Shown: positions 1-7,771 of the stretch, in pieces | Numbering within the stretch: position 1 is the stretch's first letter | Layout: the number at the start of each line of letters is the position of its first letter | DNA from: an uncultured Bacilli bacterium | GTDB taxonomy: Bacteria; Bacillota_I; Bacilli_A; RF39; UBA660 | Assembly: GCA_944332025.1 (NCBI GenBank) | Contig: CALVJB010000012.1 | Span: 1 to 33,223, forward strand | Direction: 5' to 3' | DNA length: 33,223 bases | Notes under the pieces: generated by a model | The model's input: only the letters and a program-made list of their open reading frames with translations | Database searches by the model: none | What the model was told of the DNA's origin: nothing | Program-made: the position numbers and the translations under genes

Positions 1-1
1 A

Positions 2-265
2 TCAGATGCTAGTTTAATAATAAATGGATTTACTAATAAAATTTTAAGAAGTAGATATTTTAAAGATGAGGAGGATTACAATAGTAAAAAAATTAGAGAT
101 AAAACAACTAGAATAATCGAAAAATTAAGAAAACATGGAATTATTAAAAAAGTGGGGAGAGCCTCAAAATATTATGTAACCGAGAGCGGTAGAGAAATGC
201 TAAATTATTATTATCTATATCAAAATAAAGAAATACCAGAATATTTAAAGTCTATTAATAACTAG
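2..265 (+). CDS. C-terminal fragment of a winged-helix protein (partial, 5' end outside window)
   Basis: An open frame enters from the left edge and runs 87 codons to a TAG. The readable part is a charged helix followed by a segment of the form KTTRIIEKLRKHGIIKKVG, then SKYYVTESGREML. This is the recognition-helix and wing pattern of a winged helix-turn-helix: helix with Arg/Lys, HGII turn, beta wing ending in YYVT, then a helix. The family cannot be named because the N-terminal domain is missing. Similar wHTH tails occur at the ends of MarR-like regulators and of some replication or mobile-element proteins. No neighbour on the same strand helps, and a weak hairpin follows about 25 bases after the stop. 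Confidence 0.6.
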   Translation, partial: SDASLIINGFTNKILRSRYFKDEEDYNSKKIRDKTTRIIEKLRKHGIIKKVGRASKYYVTESGREMLNYYYLYQNKEIPEYLKSINN

Positions 266-290
266 TTGTTTTATCATTATATATACCTAA

Positions 291-314
291 AAAAGCCGAT
301 TTTCATCGACTCTT
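291..314 (+). terminator. Possible weak rho-independent terminator
   Basis: Arms of 10 bases (AAAAGCCGAT and ATCGACTCTT) around a TTTC loop pair with two mismatches. The hairpin lies 25 bases after the stop of the partial winged-helix gene. The T-rich tail (CTTT) is poor, so this is only a plausible terminator. Confidence 0.4.
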
Positions 315-483
315 CTTTGCATGTATTAATAAAAAAACTTGTTTTTTTTCAGTTATTATTTAAATAAATAACACATATATTGTCGTTCTTTTAAATGTTT
401 CTGTAGATATTTCTTAAAAAATATTGAAAAATTTTTCACAAATAATAAAATTTAATCATCAAAGAGATTTAATCAAAACTTAA

Positions 484-517
484 AGTCTTAATTTCACATA
501 CATATATAATTAAGACT
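484..517. repeat. Perfect 10-bp inverted repeat in a 311-bp intergenic stretch
   Basis: AGTCTTAATT (484-493) and AATTAAGACT (508-517) are perfect inverted copies separated by 14 bases. The stretch 266-576 otherwise holds the weak hairpin at 291-314, the terminator at 531-562 and AT-rich sequence with no convincing gene. The repeat could be an operator, a cruciform or an old terminator. It has no T-run, so termination is not favoured. Confidence 0.5.
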
Positions 518-530
518 ACAATTAATAACT

Positions 531-562
531 AAAAAGAGCATAGCAACAACTAAGTTCTTTTT
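531..562 (-). terminator. Rho-independent terminator of the kinase-methyltransferase operon
   Basis: Arms AAAAAGAGC-TAG and CTA-GTTCTTTTT pair around a CAACAA loop with one mismatch. Read on the minus strand the hairpin ends in a run of five T. It lies 15 bases beyond the stop of the minus-strand gene at 577. The symmetric A/T flanks could also let it work on the plus strand. Confidence 0.7.
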
Positions 563-576
563 ATCATCTCATAATA

Positions 577-2199
577 TTAATTATTCTTTTTTACTTTAAC
601 TTTATATAATACTTTAGGTTTTAAATACTCTTCTTCATCCCTAGTCATTGAAGTTTCCTCTGCTTCAACTGTACCAATTATTCCAAAATATCTATTAACA
701 TCTTCCAAATCAAAAAATCTTTTTGTATAATCTCCTTCAAAATAAAAGTTTTTCTCTAGTTCTTCACCAACACCTGCTCCAAAATTAAAGTCATTAACAG
801 AAGCAACTCGTGCTAATAGTATTCCATCAGTTTTTAATATTCTTTTTATTTCATTCATTATATGTATAGTATCTTTATTATTAAAATACTGTAAAGATAA
901 ATCTGCTATAATTAAAGAATATGTCTCATCATCAATTGGAAAACTATCTAACATATTTAAATACATTGTTTTACTATTAGGAATATTATATTTAACACTC
1001 CTTAAAGCTTCTTTAGAAAAATCACAAGACAAAGCATTATATCCTCTTTCCATTAAATATAAAGTATCAGCACCAACTCCACAACCTAAATCTAATATTT
1101 CACTATTTTTATTATCTTCTAAAATATCTTTATATTCCTCTAACCATAAATCATAAAAAGGAACACCAGAACGTTTTTTAGACCAATTATCCCACATTTC
1201 AACATAACCATTATTACCAATAATACTATTCCAAAAATCAGGTGTACTAAAACTTAATCCTTTTTCACTTTCAGCTAGCCAAAAAGCATCCTCTTCTGAC
1301 ATTTCACCAAGACTAGCCAAATAACTTACCTGTAATATTCCCATTGCATTAGCAAGGTCATAAAATAATGGGAAACACTCCAATTCATAATCTGTTAATT
1401 TATTATATTTTTGATATTCATCTAATATCATCTTTGTACTTTCTATTGTTTTATCTTTATTATCAGGATTTAAACATAAATTACAAGATGTTACCGCTAA
1501 ATCTACAATTCTAGGTAAATAATTAGAAACAGCAAAATCAATTATCCATAACCTACCATTACTATCTTTCATTACATTTGAGCTAATAATATCTCCATGA
1601 ACAAAGCTTGATGGTAATTTATCTAACTTAACATTGTTAAATCTCTGATATAAATTATCAAAAATATCTTTATATTTATTATCTAAATACTTCCCTTTCT
1701 CTTCATACTCTTTAGGAAAATTAATGATTGCCCATTTATCATAAATAAAATCTGATTCTAATTTAGCTTCATGTATTTTTACCATCTGAGAAATAATATT
1801 TTTTATCTCTTCTTCAGTAGGTATTTCATTTAAATCATAAAAACTTTTACCATCAACATATTCAAATACACATAATCTAAAAGTAACATTATCTAAACTA
1901 ATCTCACATAATATATCATTATTACATTTATATACCTTTGGAGTATTAATATCTAATGTATTTGCTAGTTCTATCCTATCAATATACATTTTTACATCCG
2001 AAGAAGTTCTTTCTTTATTAAATATTTTTACACAATACTTTCCATTTTCAGTTGTTAATATAAAATTAAAATCTTCATATCCAACTAAAATAATTTCATC
2101 AGATAAATATTTACCAAGATTATATTTCTGACATATCATTTTTGATAATAAAGACAAGTCAGGTTTAAGATTTATTCTATCGTAAAATTCTTGTAACAT
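577..2199 (-). CDS. Fusion of APH-family phosphotransferase and class I SAM methyltransferase
   Basis: This is a two-domain cytosolic enzyme of 540 residues. Residues 30-290 look like an aminoglycoside/homoserine/choline kinase fold. They carry a beta-strand Lys (CVKIF), a hinge (FEYVDG), the catalytic-loop HGD at 201-203 followed by SSNVM, and a metal-binding Asp in IIDFA at about 221. Residues 335-540 look like a Rossmann methyltransferase, with motif I DLGCGVGAD at 370-378 and an acidic residue after strand 2 (CDFS). The start is the ATG at 2199, because AAAGGA ends 9 bases upstream of it. An in-frame ATG 18 bases further upstream has no ribosome site. It is likely co-transcribed with the DUF3795-like gene 43 bases upstream. 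The substrate is unknown. Resistance, sugar/choline modification or small-molecule modification are all possible. Confidence 0.75.
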   Translation of the reverse strand: MLQEFYDRINLKPDLSLLSKMICQKYNLGKYLSDEIILVGYEDFNFILTTENGKYCVKIFNKERTSSDVKMYIDRIELANTLDINTPKVYKCNNDILCEISLDNVTFRLCVFEYVDGKSFYDLNEIPTEEEIKNIISQMVKIHEAKLESDFIYDKWAIINFPKEYEEKGKYLDNKYKDIFDNLYQRFNNVKLDKLPSSFVHGDIISSNVMKDSNGRLWIIDFAVSNYLPRIVDLAVTSCNLCLNPDNKDKTIESTKMILDEYQKYNKLTDYELECFPLFYDLANAMGILQVSYLASLGEMSEEDAFWLAESEKGLSFSTPDFWNSIIGNNGYVEMWDNWSKKRSGVPFYDLWLEEYKDILEDNKNSEILDLGCGVGADTLYLMERGYNALSCDFSKEALRSVKYNIPNSKTMYLNMLDSFPIDDETYSLIIADLSLQYFNNKDTIHIMNEIKRILKTDGILLARVASVNDFNFGAGVGEELEKNFYFEGDYTKRFFDLEDVNRYFGIIGTVEAEETSMTRDEEEYLKPKVLYKVKVKKNN

Positions 2200-2242
2200 C
2201 TTACCAAATCCTTTCATAATTACTAATTATTAATTTTATTTA

Positions 2243-2743
2243 TTATTTCTTCTCAGTATAATCAATATAATGAGGCATATTTTTATTTTCTTCATAATAT
2301 TGTCTAATACCATACTCTTTTATTTGATGATTACCATTTAACCATTTATCTATTATAGTCTTTTTATAAATAGAAGTATTAACCTTATCACAAGGAAACT
2401 CTATGCACTCTCCACAAAAATCAACATTATGTTTTTCAGTACATTCAGGAATAATACAACCCTTTATACAACAACTACTAACTCTTCCCTTTCTACACCC
2501 TGCACATTTAGGATAAGCATATTTTTTTAACTTTTTACTAAATGCTTTAAATTCGTCTAATTTATGTCTATATTCTTTCTTTAAATTATTATCTAAAAAC
2601 TCTTCATGTCCCTCTAATAAATGTAATAGCTCTTTCGCATGATAACTTATCTGTCCATACTGACAAGCAGTACAAGTTGAACAAAACATAGAGCATGGAG
2701 CAACATTATTTAAAATTTCTTTACTAACTTTTTCTTTTATCAT
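2243..2743 (-). CDS. DUF3795-like cysteine-rich protein
   Basis: A 166-residue protein with about 15 Cys. They lie in an N-terminal cluster (CSMFCSTCTAC), a central CAGCRKG followed by CC and C..C spacings, and a C-terminal CGECIEFPCDK. This arrangement, especially C..C..FPC, matches the DUF3795 family of small proteins that probably bind zinc or an iron-sulfur cluster and whose biochemical role is not established. A helical segment separates the first cluster from the second. The start is supported by GGTGA five bases upstream. It is first in a two-gene minus-strand unit with the kinase-methyltransferase fusion. No catalytic function is claimed. Confidence 0.7.
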   Translation of the reverse strand: MIKEKVSKEILNNVAPCSMFCSTCTACQYGQISYHAKELLHLLEGHEEFLDNNLKKEYRHKLDEFKAFSKKLKKYAYPKCAGCRKGRVSSCCIKGCIIPECTEKHNVDFCGECIEFPCDKVNTSIYKKTIIDKWLNGNHQIKEYGIRQYYEENKNMPHYIDYTEKK

Positions 2744-2819
2744 ATTTCACCAACTTACTTATATTTTTATATACTTAAATATATAAGGTTTTACTTCAAT
2801 ATAATTAATATTATAAATT

Positions 2820-2853
2820 ATTTCCTAATAAATTCCTACTATTTCCTAATAAA
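2820..2853. repeat. Two 13-bp direct repeats, 21 bases apart
   Basis: ATTTCCTAATAAA occurs at 2820-2832 and again at 2841-2853, with a partial TTCCTA copy between them. The repeats lie upstream of the DUF3795-like gene on the minus strand and downstream of the DUF2207 terminator. A 21-base period is about two helical turns, which would suit a regulator binding one face. In AT-rich DNA it may be chance. Confidence 0.4.
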
Positions 2854-2863
2854 AATCTATATG

Positions 2864-2887
2864 AAAAAGATGGCTACCAAGAGCCAC
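2864..2887 (-). terminator. Terminator overlapping the stop codon of the DUF2207 gene
   Basis: On the minus strand GTGGCT pairs with AGCCAT around the loop CTTGGT and is followed by CTTTTT. The Ser codon, the Trp codon and the TAG stop at the end of the DUF2207 gene are themselves part of the hairpin, so translation and termination signals overlap. Confidence 0.65.
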
Positions 2888-5150
2888 CTCCTCCACCTCC
2901 AGAGCCTCCGCCTGATGAGCCTCCTCCAGAAGAAGAACCACCTGATGAAGATGATGATGAACTAGAAGCCATAACAGATTGTGCCGATGTCATTGTAGAA
3001 CCAATAAATGTACCAAAAGCTACAACACTAAAAGCATCATGTCCATCATACCAAGATGGCGCTTGCATATTTATTGTCTCAAACTTTTTAATCCATTTAT
3101 CAGATACTCCCAAAACATAAGTAAATGGTAATATATCATAAAAGTAAGTTGGATTAGAGTTAACCATCGCTTCTAATTTATCTTTTTCAGCAGTCTCCAA
3201 AAAGTTTTTAAAGCCTCTTATTTTACCTAAGATTTCATTACCATATGGAGTTCTTTTTGGCATGTATTTAAAGCATAATATCATTCCTATTAAACATAAT
3301 ACACCAACTATAACCCCAATTAAATAAATAGGCTCACTAGTAACTGCATCCTTAATAGGTAAAGCACTAAAGAAAACAGAAGAATGAAAAATAGTAAATC
3401 CTAACCATATAACTCTGAACAATAAAGGTATCTTTGCAAATATACCAACAGCATAAAATGGTATATAAAATGCACAGATAAATAGTGTCATCGCAATTTC
3501 TCCTGATCCTGCATATTCAAGAGTAGGAATTGCAATAGTTGTAATAATTGAAACAAGCATTAATAAAATAATTATTATAGATTTCCTAGAAGCTTTCTTC
3601 TCAAATATCTTATTTTTATTTTCTTTATCATTTATATTATCTAATATCTTATTAGTCGTAACATAAAACTTATCATACAACTCATCTTTAGTCACTTCAT
3701 CTCTTACCGCTGTATCTTTAAATAATCCACCTAAGAACAGTCTTTCATTCGCATCATTACCATCATAATCTTTAAGTTTAGTTATCTTAAACCCATCTGC
3801 TTTAGAAAATAAAGACTCATCAGTATTATCAGATATCTTAATATATCCTTTATTCGCTAAATATATTAACAATGAAACTACATCTTTACTATTCGCTTTA
3901 CCTTTATATAAGAATCCCACTTCTAAACTATTAAATCCTTCAGGAGGATAAAACTCTACTGTCTCTACTACTCTATTATCACGACCAAAGATAAACCATA
4001 ATAAGAAAGATATTATTAAAGCTGCTATCGGTATAATAAACATTAAATAGATATTAGAATTTACTGCAAGTCCTGCATCCACAAAATATCCTTCAGGAAG
4101 TTCACATCTAACAGTCAAAGCCTCACCTTTATTTAAAACTCCATCATAACTTCCTGATATTGTATTACCATTAACAGTATAATTAATACCATCATTATTA
4201 GTAGAACCTACTTCTCCTTTTGAAAAGCCCAACTTACTAGCATCAAACTCTTTAGGCATCGTTATATTAAAAGTTACATTACCTATTACTGTATCCCACT
4301 CACTACCTACAATATTGTAATATAACTCATCATAACCACTTACAGGATCTTTTCCTAAATTATAAGTGTATTTAACTGTATAAGTCTTTTTTCCAGTTAA
4401 GGTACGACTAGCAGAACCTATCTGTATTTTATAATTACCATTTTCTCTTGATACCGAATATTCATCACTAACACTTAAATTAGTAACCTGAGTTCTATTA
4501 GTAGAAGTACTACCATCAAGTCTTACTATTTTATTACTTAAAGGAATAGTTCTAAATATTCCATGTTTAGGAGTATTAAAATAAGCAGTTATTGTCTCTG
4601 TTATATCAAAAGTATTATTAGAATTTACTATAATATTAACATCGTAATTATCAATAACATAATCATATGATGCATACATACTATTTTCACTAGGTGTACT
4701 AATCCTAGAACTTACTAAATCATCATTGATATTAACAAAGAGACTATAATACTTTATATCATCAGTACTATATTCTCCTAATATATCTAAATTAAACATC
4801 AAATTAAACTGATTAGAACCAGTTAAAGAGATATTAGAACTCCCCGCTTCTGTTATTAGATTATAATCTTTATCATAATAAGAAACTCTAGAACTATAAG
4901 TAATAGACTTATTAGAATTATTAACAACTTCTCCACTTAAACCAAAAGCCTTAGTAGAAGTGCCTGAATAATCTTTAAACGTAATATTAGAAAAAGACAA
5001 ATCACTAACATCTAAGTTTTTAACATCACTAATATCAGTATAAGATAACTCACTACTCAAAGCCTTAGTATTCACAGGATAAATACAAACTATAGATAAT
5101 ACAACTATTGCCAATAATAATATTTTCTTAAATCTACTTTTCATTAACAT
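2874..5150 (-). CDS. DUF2207 predicted membrane protein with Gly/Ser tail
   Basis: A 758-residue membrane protein. The N-terminus is a signal peptide (basic MKSRFKK, then a hydrophobic core, ending TKA). A large predicted extracytoplasmic DUF2207 domain follows (about residues 30-370), with the typical YDVNIIVNSNNTFDITETI start and GIFRTIP. A transmembrane helix comes near 390, then a cytoplasmic region, then about four closely spaced helices. The end is an almost pure Ser/Gly tail finishing GGGGSW, as in many DUF2207 proteins. The ATG at 5150 has GAAAGGG nine bases upstream and lies inside the last codons of the LemA gene, a 17-base overlap. A second ATG at 5144 is also possible. LemA and DUF2207 genes are often paired, but the function of the pair is unknown. 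Confidence 0.85.
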   Translation of the reverse strand: MLMKSRFKKILLLAIVVLSIVCIYPVNTKALSSELSYTDISDVKNLDVSDLSFSNITFKDYSGTSTKAFGLSGEVVNNSNKSITYSSRVSYYDKDYNLITEAGSSNISLTGSNQFNLMFNLDILGEYSTDDIKYYSLFVNINDDLVSSRISTPSENSMYASYDYVIDNYDVNIIVNSNNTFDITETITAYFNTPKHGIFRTIPLSNKIVRLDGSTSTNRTQVTNLSVSDEYSVSRENGNYKIQIGSASRTLTGKKTYTVKYTYNLGKDPVSGYDELYYNIVGSEWDTVIGNVTFNITMPKEFDASKLGFSKGEVGSTNNDGINYTVNGNTISGSYDGVLNKGEALTVRCELPEGYFVDAGLAVNSNIYLMFIIPIAALIISFLLWFIFGRDNRVVETVEFYPPEGFNSLEVGFLYKGKANSKDVVSLLIYLANKGYIKISDNTDESLFSKADGFKITKLKDYDGNDANERLFLGGLFKDTAVRDEVTKDELYDKFYVTTNKILDNINDKENKNKIFEKKASRKSIIIILLMLVSIITTIAIPTLEYAGSGEIAMTLFICAFYIPFYAVGIFAKIPLLFRVIWLGFTIFHSSVFFSALPIKDAVTSEPIYLIGVIVGVLCLIGMILCFKYMPKRTPYGNEILGKIRGFKNFLETAEKDKLEAMVNSNPTYFYDILPFTYVLGVSDKWIKKFETINMQAPSWYDGHDAFSVVAFGTFIGSTMTSAQSVMASSSSSSSSGGSSSGGGSSGGGSGGGGGGSW

Positions 5151-5685
5151 CAACACTTTCCCTTTCACTATTCTTTGCTTCAAACATTGTCTTTGACCTA
5201 AATCCAAAAATCTTTGCAAAGATATTATTAGGAAACATTTCTACTTTATTATTAAAGATTCTAACTGTCCCATTATAATATTTTCTAGAATTTGCAATAT
5301 CATCTTCTATTTTTACTAACTTATCACTTAAATCTTTAAAGTTATCACTAGCTTTCAACTCCGGATAAGCCTCTACTAAAACCATGATTTTATCAATATC
5401 TCTAGATAGTTTTACATTTGTTTTAATTTTCTCATCACTAGACATATCATCATAAATATTACCTCTTAACTTCGTAACTTCTTCTAAAGTATCTTTCTCA
5501 TATTTCGCATAACCTTTAACTACTTCCACTAAATTAGGAACTAAATCCCATCTTTTCTTTAAATAAATATCCATAGTAGAAAAAGCCTCTTTTACTTTAT
5601 TATCTAAGCTAGAAAAACTATTAAATAAAATAACAGCATAAACAAGAATTATAACAAAAACTCCTATAACAACATAAATCCACAT
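5134..5685 (-). CDS. lemA: LemA family protein
   Basis: A 183-residue protein with one N-terminal transmembrane segment (WIYVVIGVFVIILVYAVILF) followed by a helical LemA domain. The family hallmarks are clear: a short linker with N.V..A.S..D..L..R.DL.PNLV, then VKGYA.YE......V..LR. Most of the protein is probably a helical bundle on one face of the membrane. The start is the ATG at 5685, since GAGGTGG sits just upstream. A GTG nine bases further up is part of that ribosome site. Its last codons overlap the DUF2207 start, so translation of the two is probably coupled. The LemA molecular role is not settled. Confidence 0.9.
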   Translation of the reverse strand: MWIYVVIGVFVIILVYAVILFNSFSSLDNKVKEAFSTMDIYLKKRWDLVPNLVEVVKGYAKYEKDTLEEVTKLRGNIYDDMSSDEKIKTNVKLSRDIDKIMVLVEAYPELKASDNFKDLSDKLVKIEDDIANSRKYYNGTVRIFNNKVEMFPNNIFAKIFGFRSKTMFEAKNSERESVDVNEK

Positions 5686-5709
5686 AACTCCCACCTCTAT
5701 CTTAATTTA

Positions 5710-5718
5710 ATTCTATCA
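5710..5718 (-). promoter_or_regulatory. Possible extended -10 promoter for lemA-DUF2207
   Basis: The minus strand reads TGATAGAAT about 25 bases before the lemA ATG, an extended -10 (TGn plus TAGAAT). No good -35 is visible, because the expected place overlaps the T-run of the flavodoxin terminator. Confidence 0.35.
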
Positions 5719-5739
5719 TAATTAAAGTCATATGCCTAC

Positions 5740-5772
5740 AAAAAAAGAATTGTTTCTATAAATAACAATTCT
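5740..5772 (-). terminator. Rho-independent terminator after the flavodoxin gene
   Basis: AGAATTGTT (5746-5754) and AACAATTCT (5764-5772) form a perfect 9-bp stem with a 9-base loop. On the minus strand it is followed by seven T. It lies about 20 bases past the flavodoxin stop and separates the redox cluster from the lemA unit. Confidence 0.85.
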
Positions 5773-5793
5773 CTCAACCAGTTAACAAAAGTA

Positions 5794-6456
5794 TTAACTT
5801 ATACTATCAATAAAATCATTTATATCATCATCACTTGGGTTAGTTCCAAAACGAATACCTTCATGCCAAGTCCCAGTTTTAGTTAAATCTTCAAGTATAT
5901 CTGCACTATTTCCTATTCCAGATGATGAGGAAGTACAAAATGGAATAACCGTCTTACCAGTAAAATCATTCGCTTCTACAAAAGAGTTTACTGGCCAAGC
6001 TGCTATACCCCACCAAATAGGATAACCAATTAAAACAGTATCATATGTATCAAAGTTAGGAACAGTAGTACTTTCGAGTTCTACATCTCTTAAAGATTCA
6101 TCATCATGTTCTTTTGATACTCTTGAATTATCATCATTCCAGTCTAAATCATCATCGGTATATGGATTACTAGGAACAATTTCAAAGGTATCAGCATTCA
6201 AGTTTTCTGCAAGTTTTTTAGCAACTCCCCGAGTATTTCCAGTAGCAGAATAATAAACAACCAAAGTTTTACCTGTCCCACTACCAATATTATCATCAGT
6301 AATATTTTCATCAGTAGTAGAGTTATTATTACCATTATTAGTAGTATTATTATTTACATTATCACTCTCATTATTACTTAAAATTGAATACCCCATAACT
6401 GCAACAACGGCAATGATTAGTACAGCAAATAAGCCATAGACTATTTTTCTATTCAT
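5794..6456 (-). CDS. Membrane-anchored flavodoxin
   Basis: A 220-residue protein. Residues 5-25 are a hydrophobic anchor (VYGLFAVLIIAVVAVMGYSI), followed by a low-complexity Asn/Asp/Thr linker to about 60. Residues 63-220 are a flavodoxin fold of the Flavodoxin_4 type. The FMN phosphate loop is YSATGNTRGVA at about 69-79, and a WWG-containing loop (GYPIWWGIAAWPV) and CTSSSSGIG follow as flavin-contacting segments. There is no Cys after the signal, so it is anchored by the helix rather than as a lipoprotein, facing outward. AAAGGAGAG precedes the ATG. It is the last gene of the hydrogenase cluster and may accept electrons at the membrane. Its role is inferred from context only. Confidence 0.85.
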   Translation of the reverse strand: MNRKIVYGLFAVLIIAVVAVMGYSILSNNESDNVNNNTTNNGNNNSTTDENITDDNIGSGTGKTLVVYYSATGNTRGVAKKLAENLNADTFEIVPSNPYTDDDLDWNDDNSRVSKEHDDESLRDVELESTTVPNFDTYDTVLIGYPIWWGIAAWPVNSFVEANDFTGKTVIPFCTSSSSGIGNSADILEDLTKTGTWHEGIRFGTNPSDDDINDFIDSIS

Positions 6457-6514
6457 TTAAACTCTCCTTTCAAAAATAAATATACAATATTAGAGTACAC
6501 TATAATCAAATGAT

Positions 6515-7771
6515 TTATACGCTATTCTCCAAATATTTCATAATTGCATATGCTGCATCTCTTCCAGCCCGTGAGGCAAAAGCAACTGTAGAAGTAGTAC
6601 CTGCTAAATCTCCTCCAGCAAATACTTTTTCTTTTGAAGTATGTCCATCTTTATCTATTAGTATTCTTCCTCTTTTATCAAGTTCTAATCCTAAACTATT
6701 AACAACACTACTTTCAGGATGACTTCCTATCGCCATAACTACATAGTCACAAGATAGATAATAGTTAGTTCCTTCTATATTAACAGGAGATAATCTATCA
6801 TCATCATCTTTTTTAACAAGTTCTGTCTTAATTACTTCAATTTTCTCTACACTTTTTTCTCCATAAATACCAATAATATTATTTTGAAATAAAAACTCTA
6901 TACCATCTTCCTTCGCTTCCTTAATCTCTTTCGCTTCTGCAGGAGCTTCCCTCTCACTCCTCCTATAAATAACATATACTTTTTTAGCATTTTTTCTTTT
7001 TATAGTACGAGATACATCCATGGCAACATTACCAGAACCGCTGATTACTACTGTTTTACCTGTATAATCAGGATGATTATTAGATTCTAACAACTCATTA
7101 CCACCGATTACCCCTTCTAAATCTTCTCCAGGTATATTCATCTTACTAGAAAGATTCGCTCCAAATCCTAAAAACACTGCATCATATTCTTTCTCTAAGT
7201 CTTCTAAACTAAAGTCTTTCCCAATACTTTGATTAAGTTTAACATTTATACCTAACTCTAAAATCTTATCAATTACTTTTCTTAATAAAGCTTTATCTAG
7301 CCTAAAATTAGGTATCCCATGATATAAAAGACCCCCTAAATAATTATGTCTTTCATAAATAGTAACGTTATAACCATTTCGTCTTAGGAAAGCTGCACAG
7401 GTTAATCCAGATGGTCCTCCTCCTACAACAGCTATTTTCTTATTTTTTAGAGGTAAACTACTAATAGACCAATTATTCTTCAAAGCCATATCGCCAATAA
7501 AAGCTTCTATATCTCCAATTTTAACAGATTCAAAAGATACTTTCTTTACACACATTCCTTGACACTGCTTCTCATGCGGACAAATTCTTCCACAAACAGA
7601 AGGTAATACTGTGGTCTCTAATAATAAGTGATATGCTTCTTCATACTTACCTTCACGAGCCAATTTTATAAAACCAGTTGTATCATTATTTAATGGACAT
7701 CCTACTTGACAAGGCTTAGTAACACAAGAAAGACATTCTAAAGTTTTTTTCTTTATATCTTCTTCATTCAT
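6515..7771 (-). CDS. GltD-like FAD/NAD(P)H oxidoreductase (glutamate synthase small-chain family)
   Basis: A 418-residue flavoprotein related to the glutamate synthase small subunit. An N-terminal iron-sulfur domain has Cys13, 16, 21 and 25 and then Cys60, 64, 70 and 74 (CGRICPHEKQCQGMC). The FAD Rossmann motif GGGPSGL is at 117-123. The NAD(P)H motif GSGNVAMD is at 245-252, with the first Gly of the usual GGG replaced by Ser. The C-terminal GGDLAGT closes the FAD site. The ATG overlaps the end of the hydrogenase gene by eight bases and has GGGAGGT upstream, so the two proteins are probably made together. No glutamate synthase large subunit is present. The likely role is to pass electrons between NAD(P)H and the adjacent hydrogenase. 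Partner and direction are inferred. Confidence 0.85.
   Translation of the reverse strand: MNEEDIKKKTLECLSCVTKPCQVGCPLNNDTTGFIKLAREGKYEEAYHLLLETTVLPSVCGRICPHEKQCQGMCVKKVSFESVKIGDIEAFIGDMALKNNWSISSLPLKNKKIAVVGGGPSGLTCAAFLRRNGYNVTIYERHNYLGGLLYHGIPNFRLDKALLRKVIDKILELGINVKLNQSIGKDFSLEDLEKEYDAVFLGFGANLSSKMNIPGEDLEGVIGGNELLESNNHPDYTGKTVVISGSGNVAMDVSRTIKRKNAKKVYVIYRRSEREAPAEAKEIKEAKEDGIEFLFQNNIIGIYGEKSVEKIEVIKTELVKKDDDDRLSPVNIEGTNYYLSCDYVVMAIGSHPESSVVNSLGLELDKRGRILIDKDGHTSKEKVFAGGDLAGTTSTVAFASRAGRDAAYAIMKYLENSV

Noticed and set aside
5151-5219. N-terminal extension of the DUF2207 gene upstream of 5150
   Set aside because: It lies within the lemA coding region in another frame, and the signal peptide and ribosome site fit the start at 5150.
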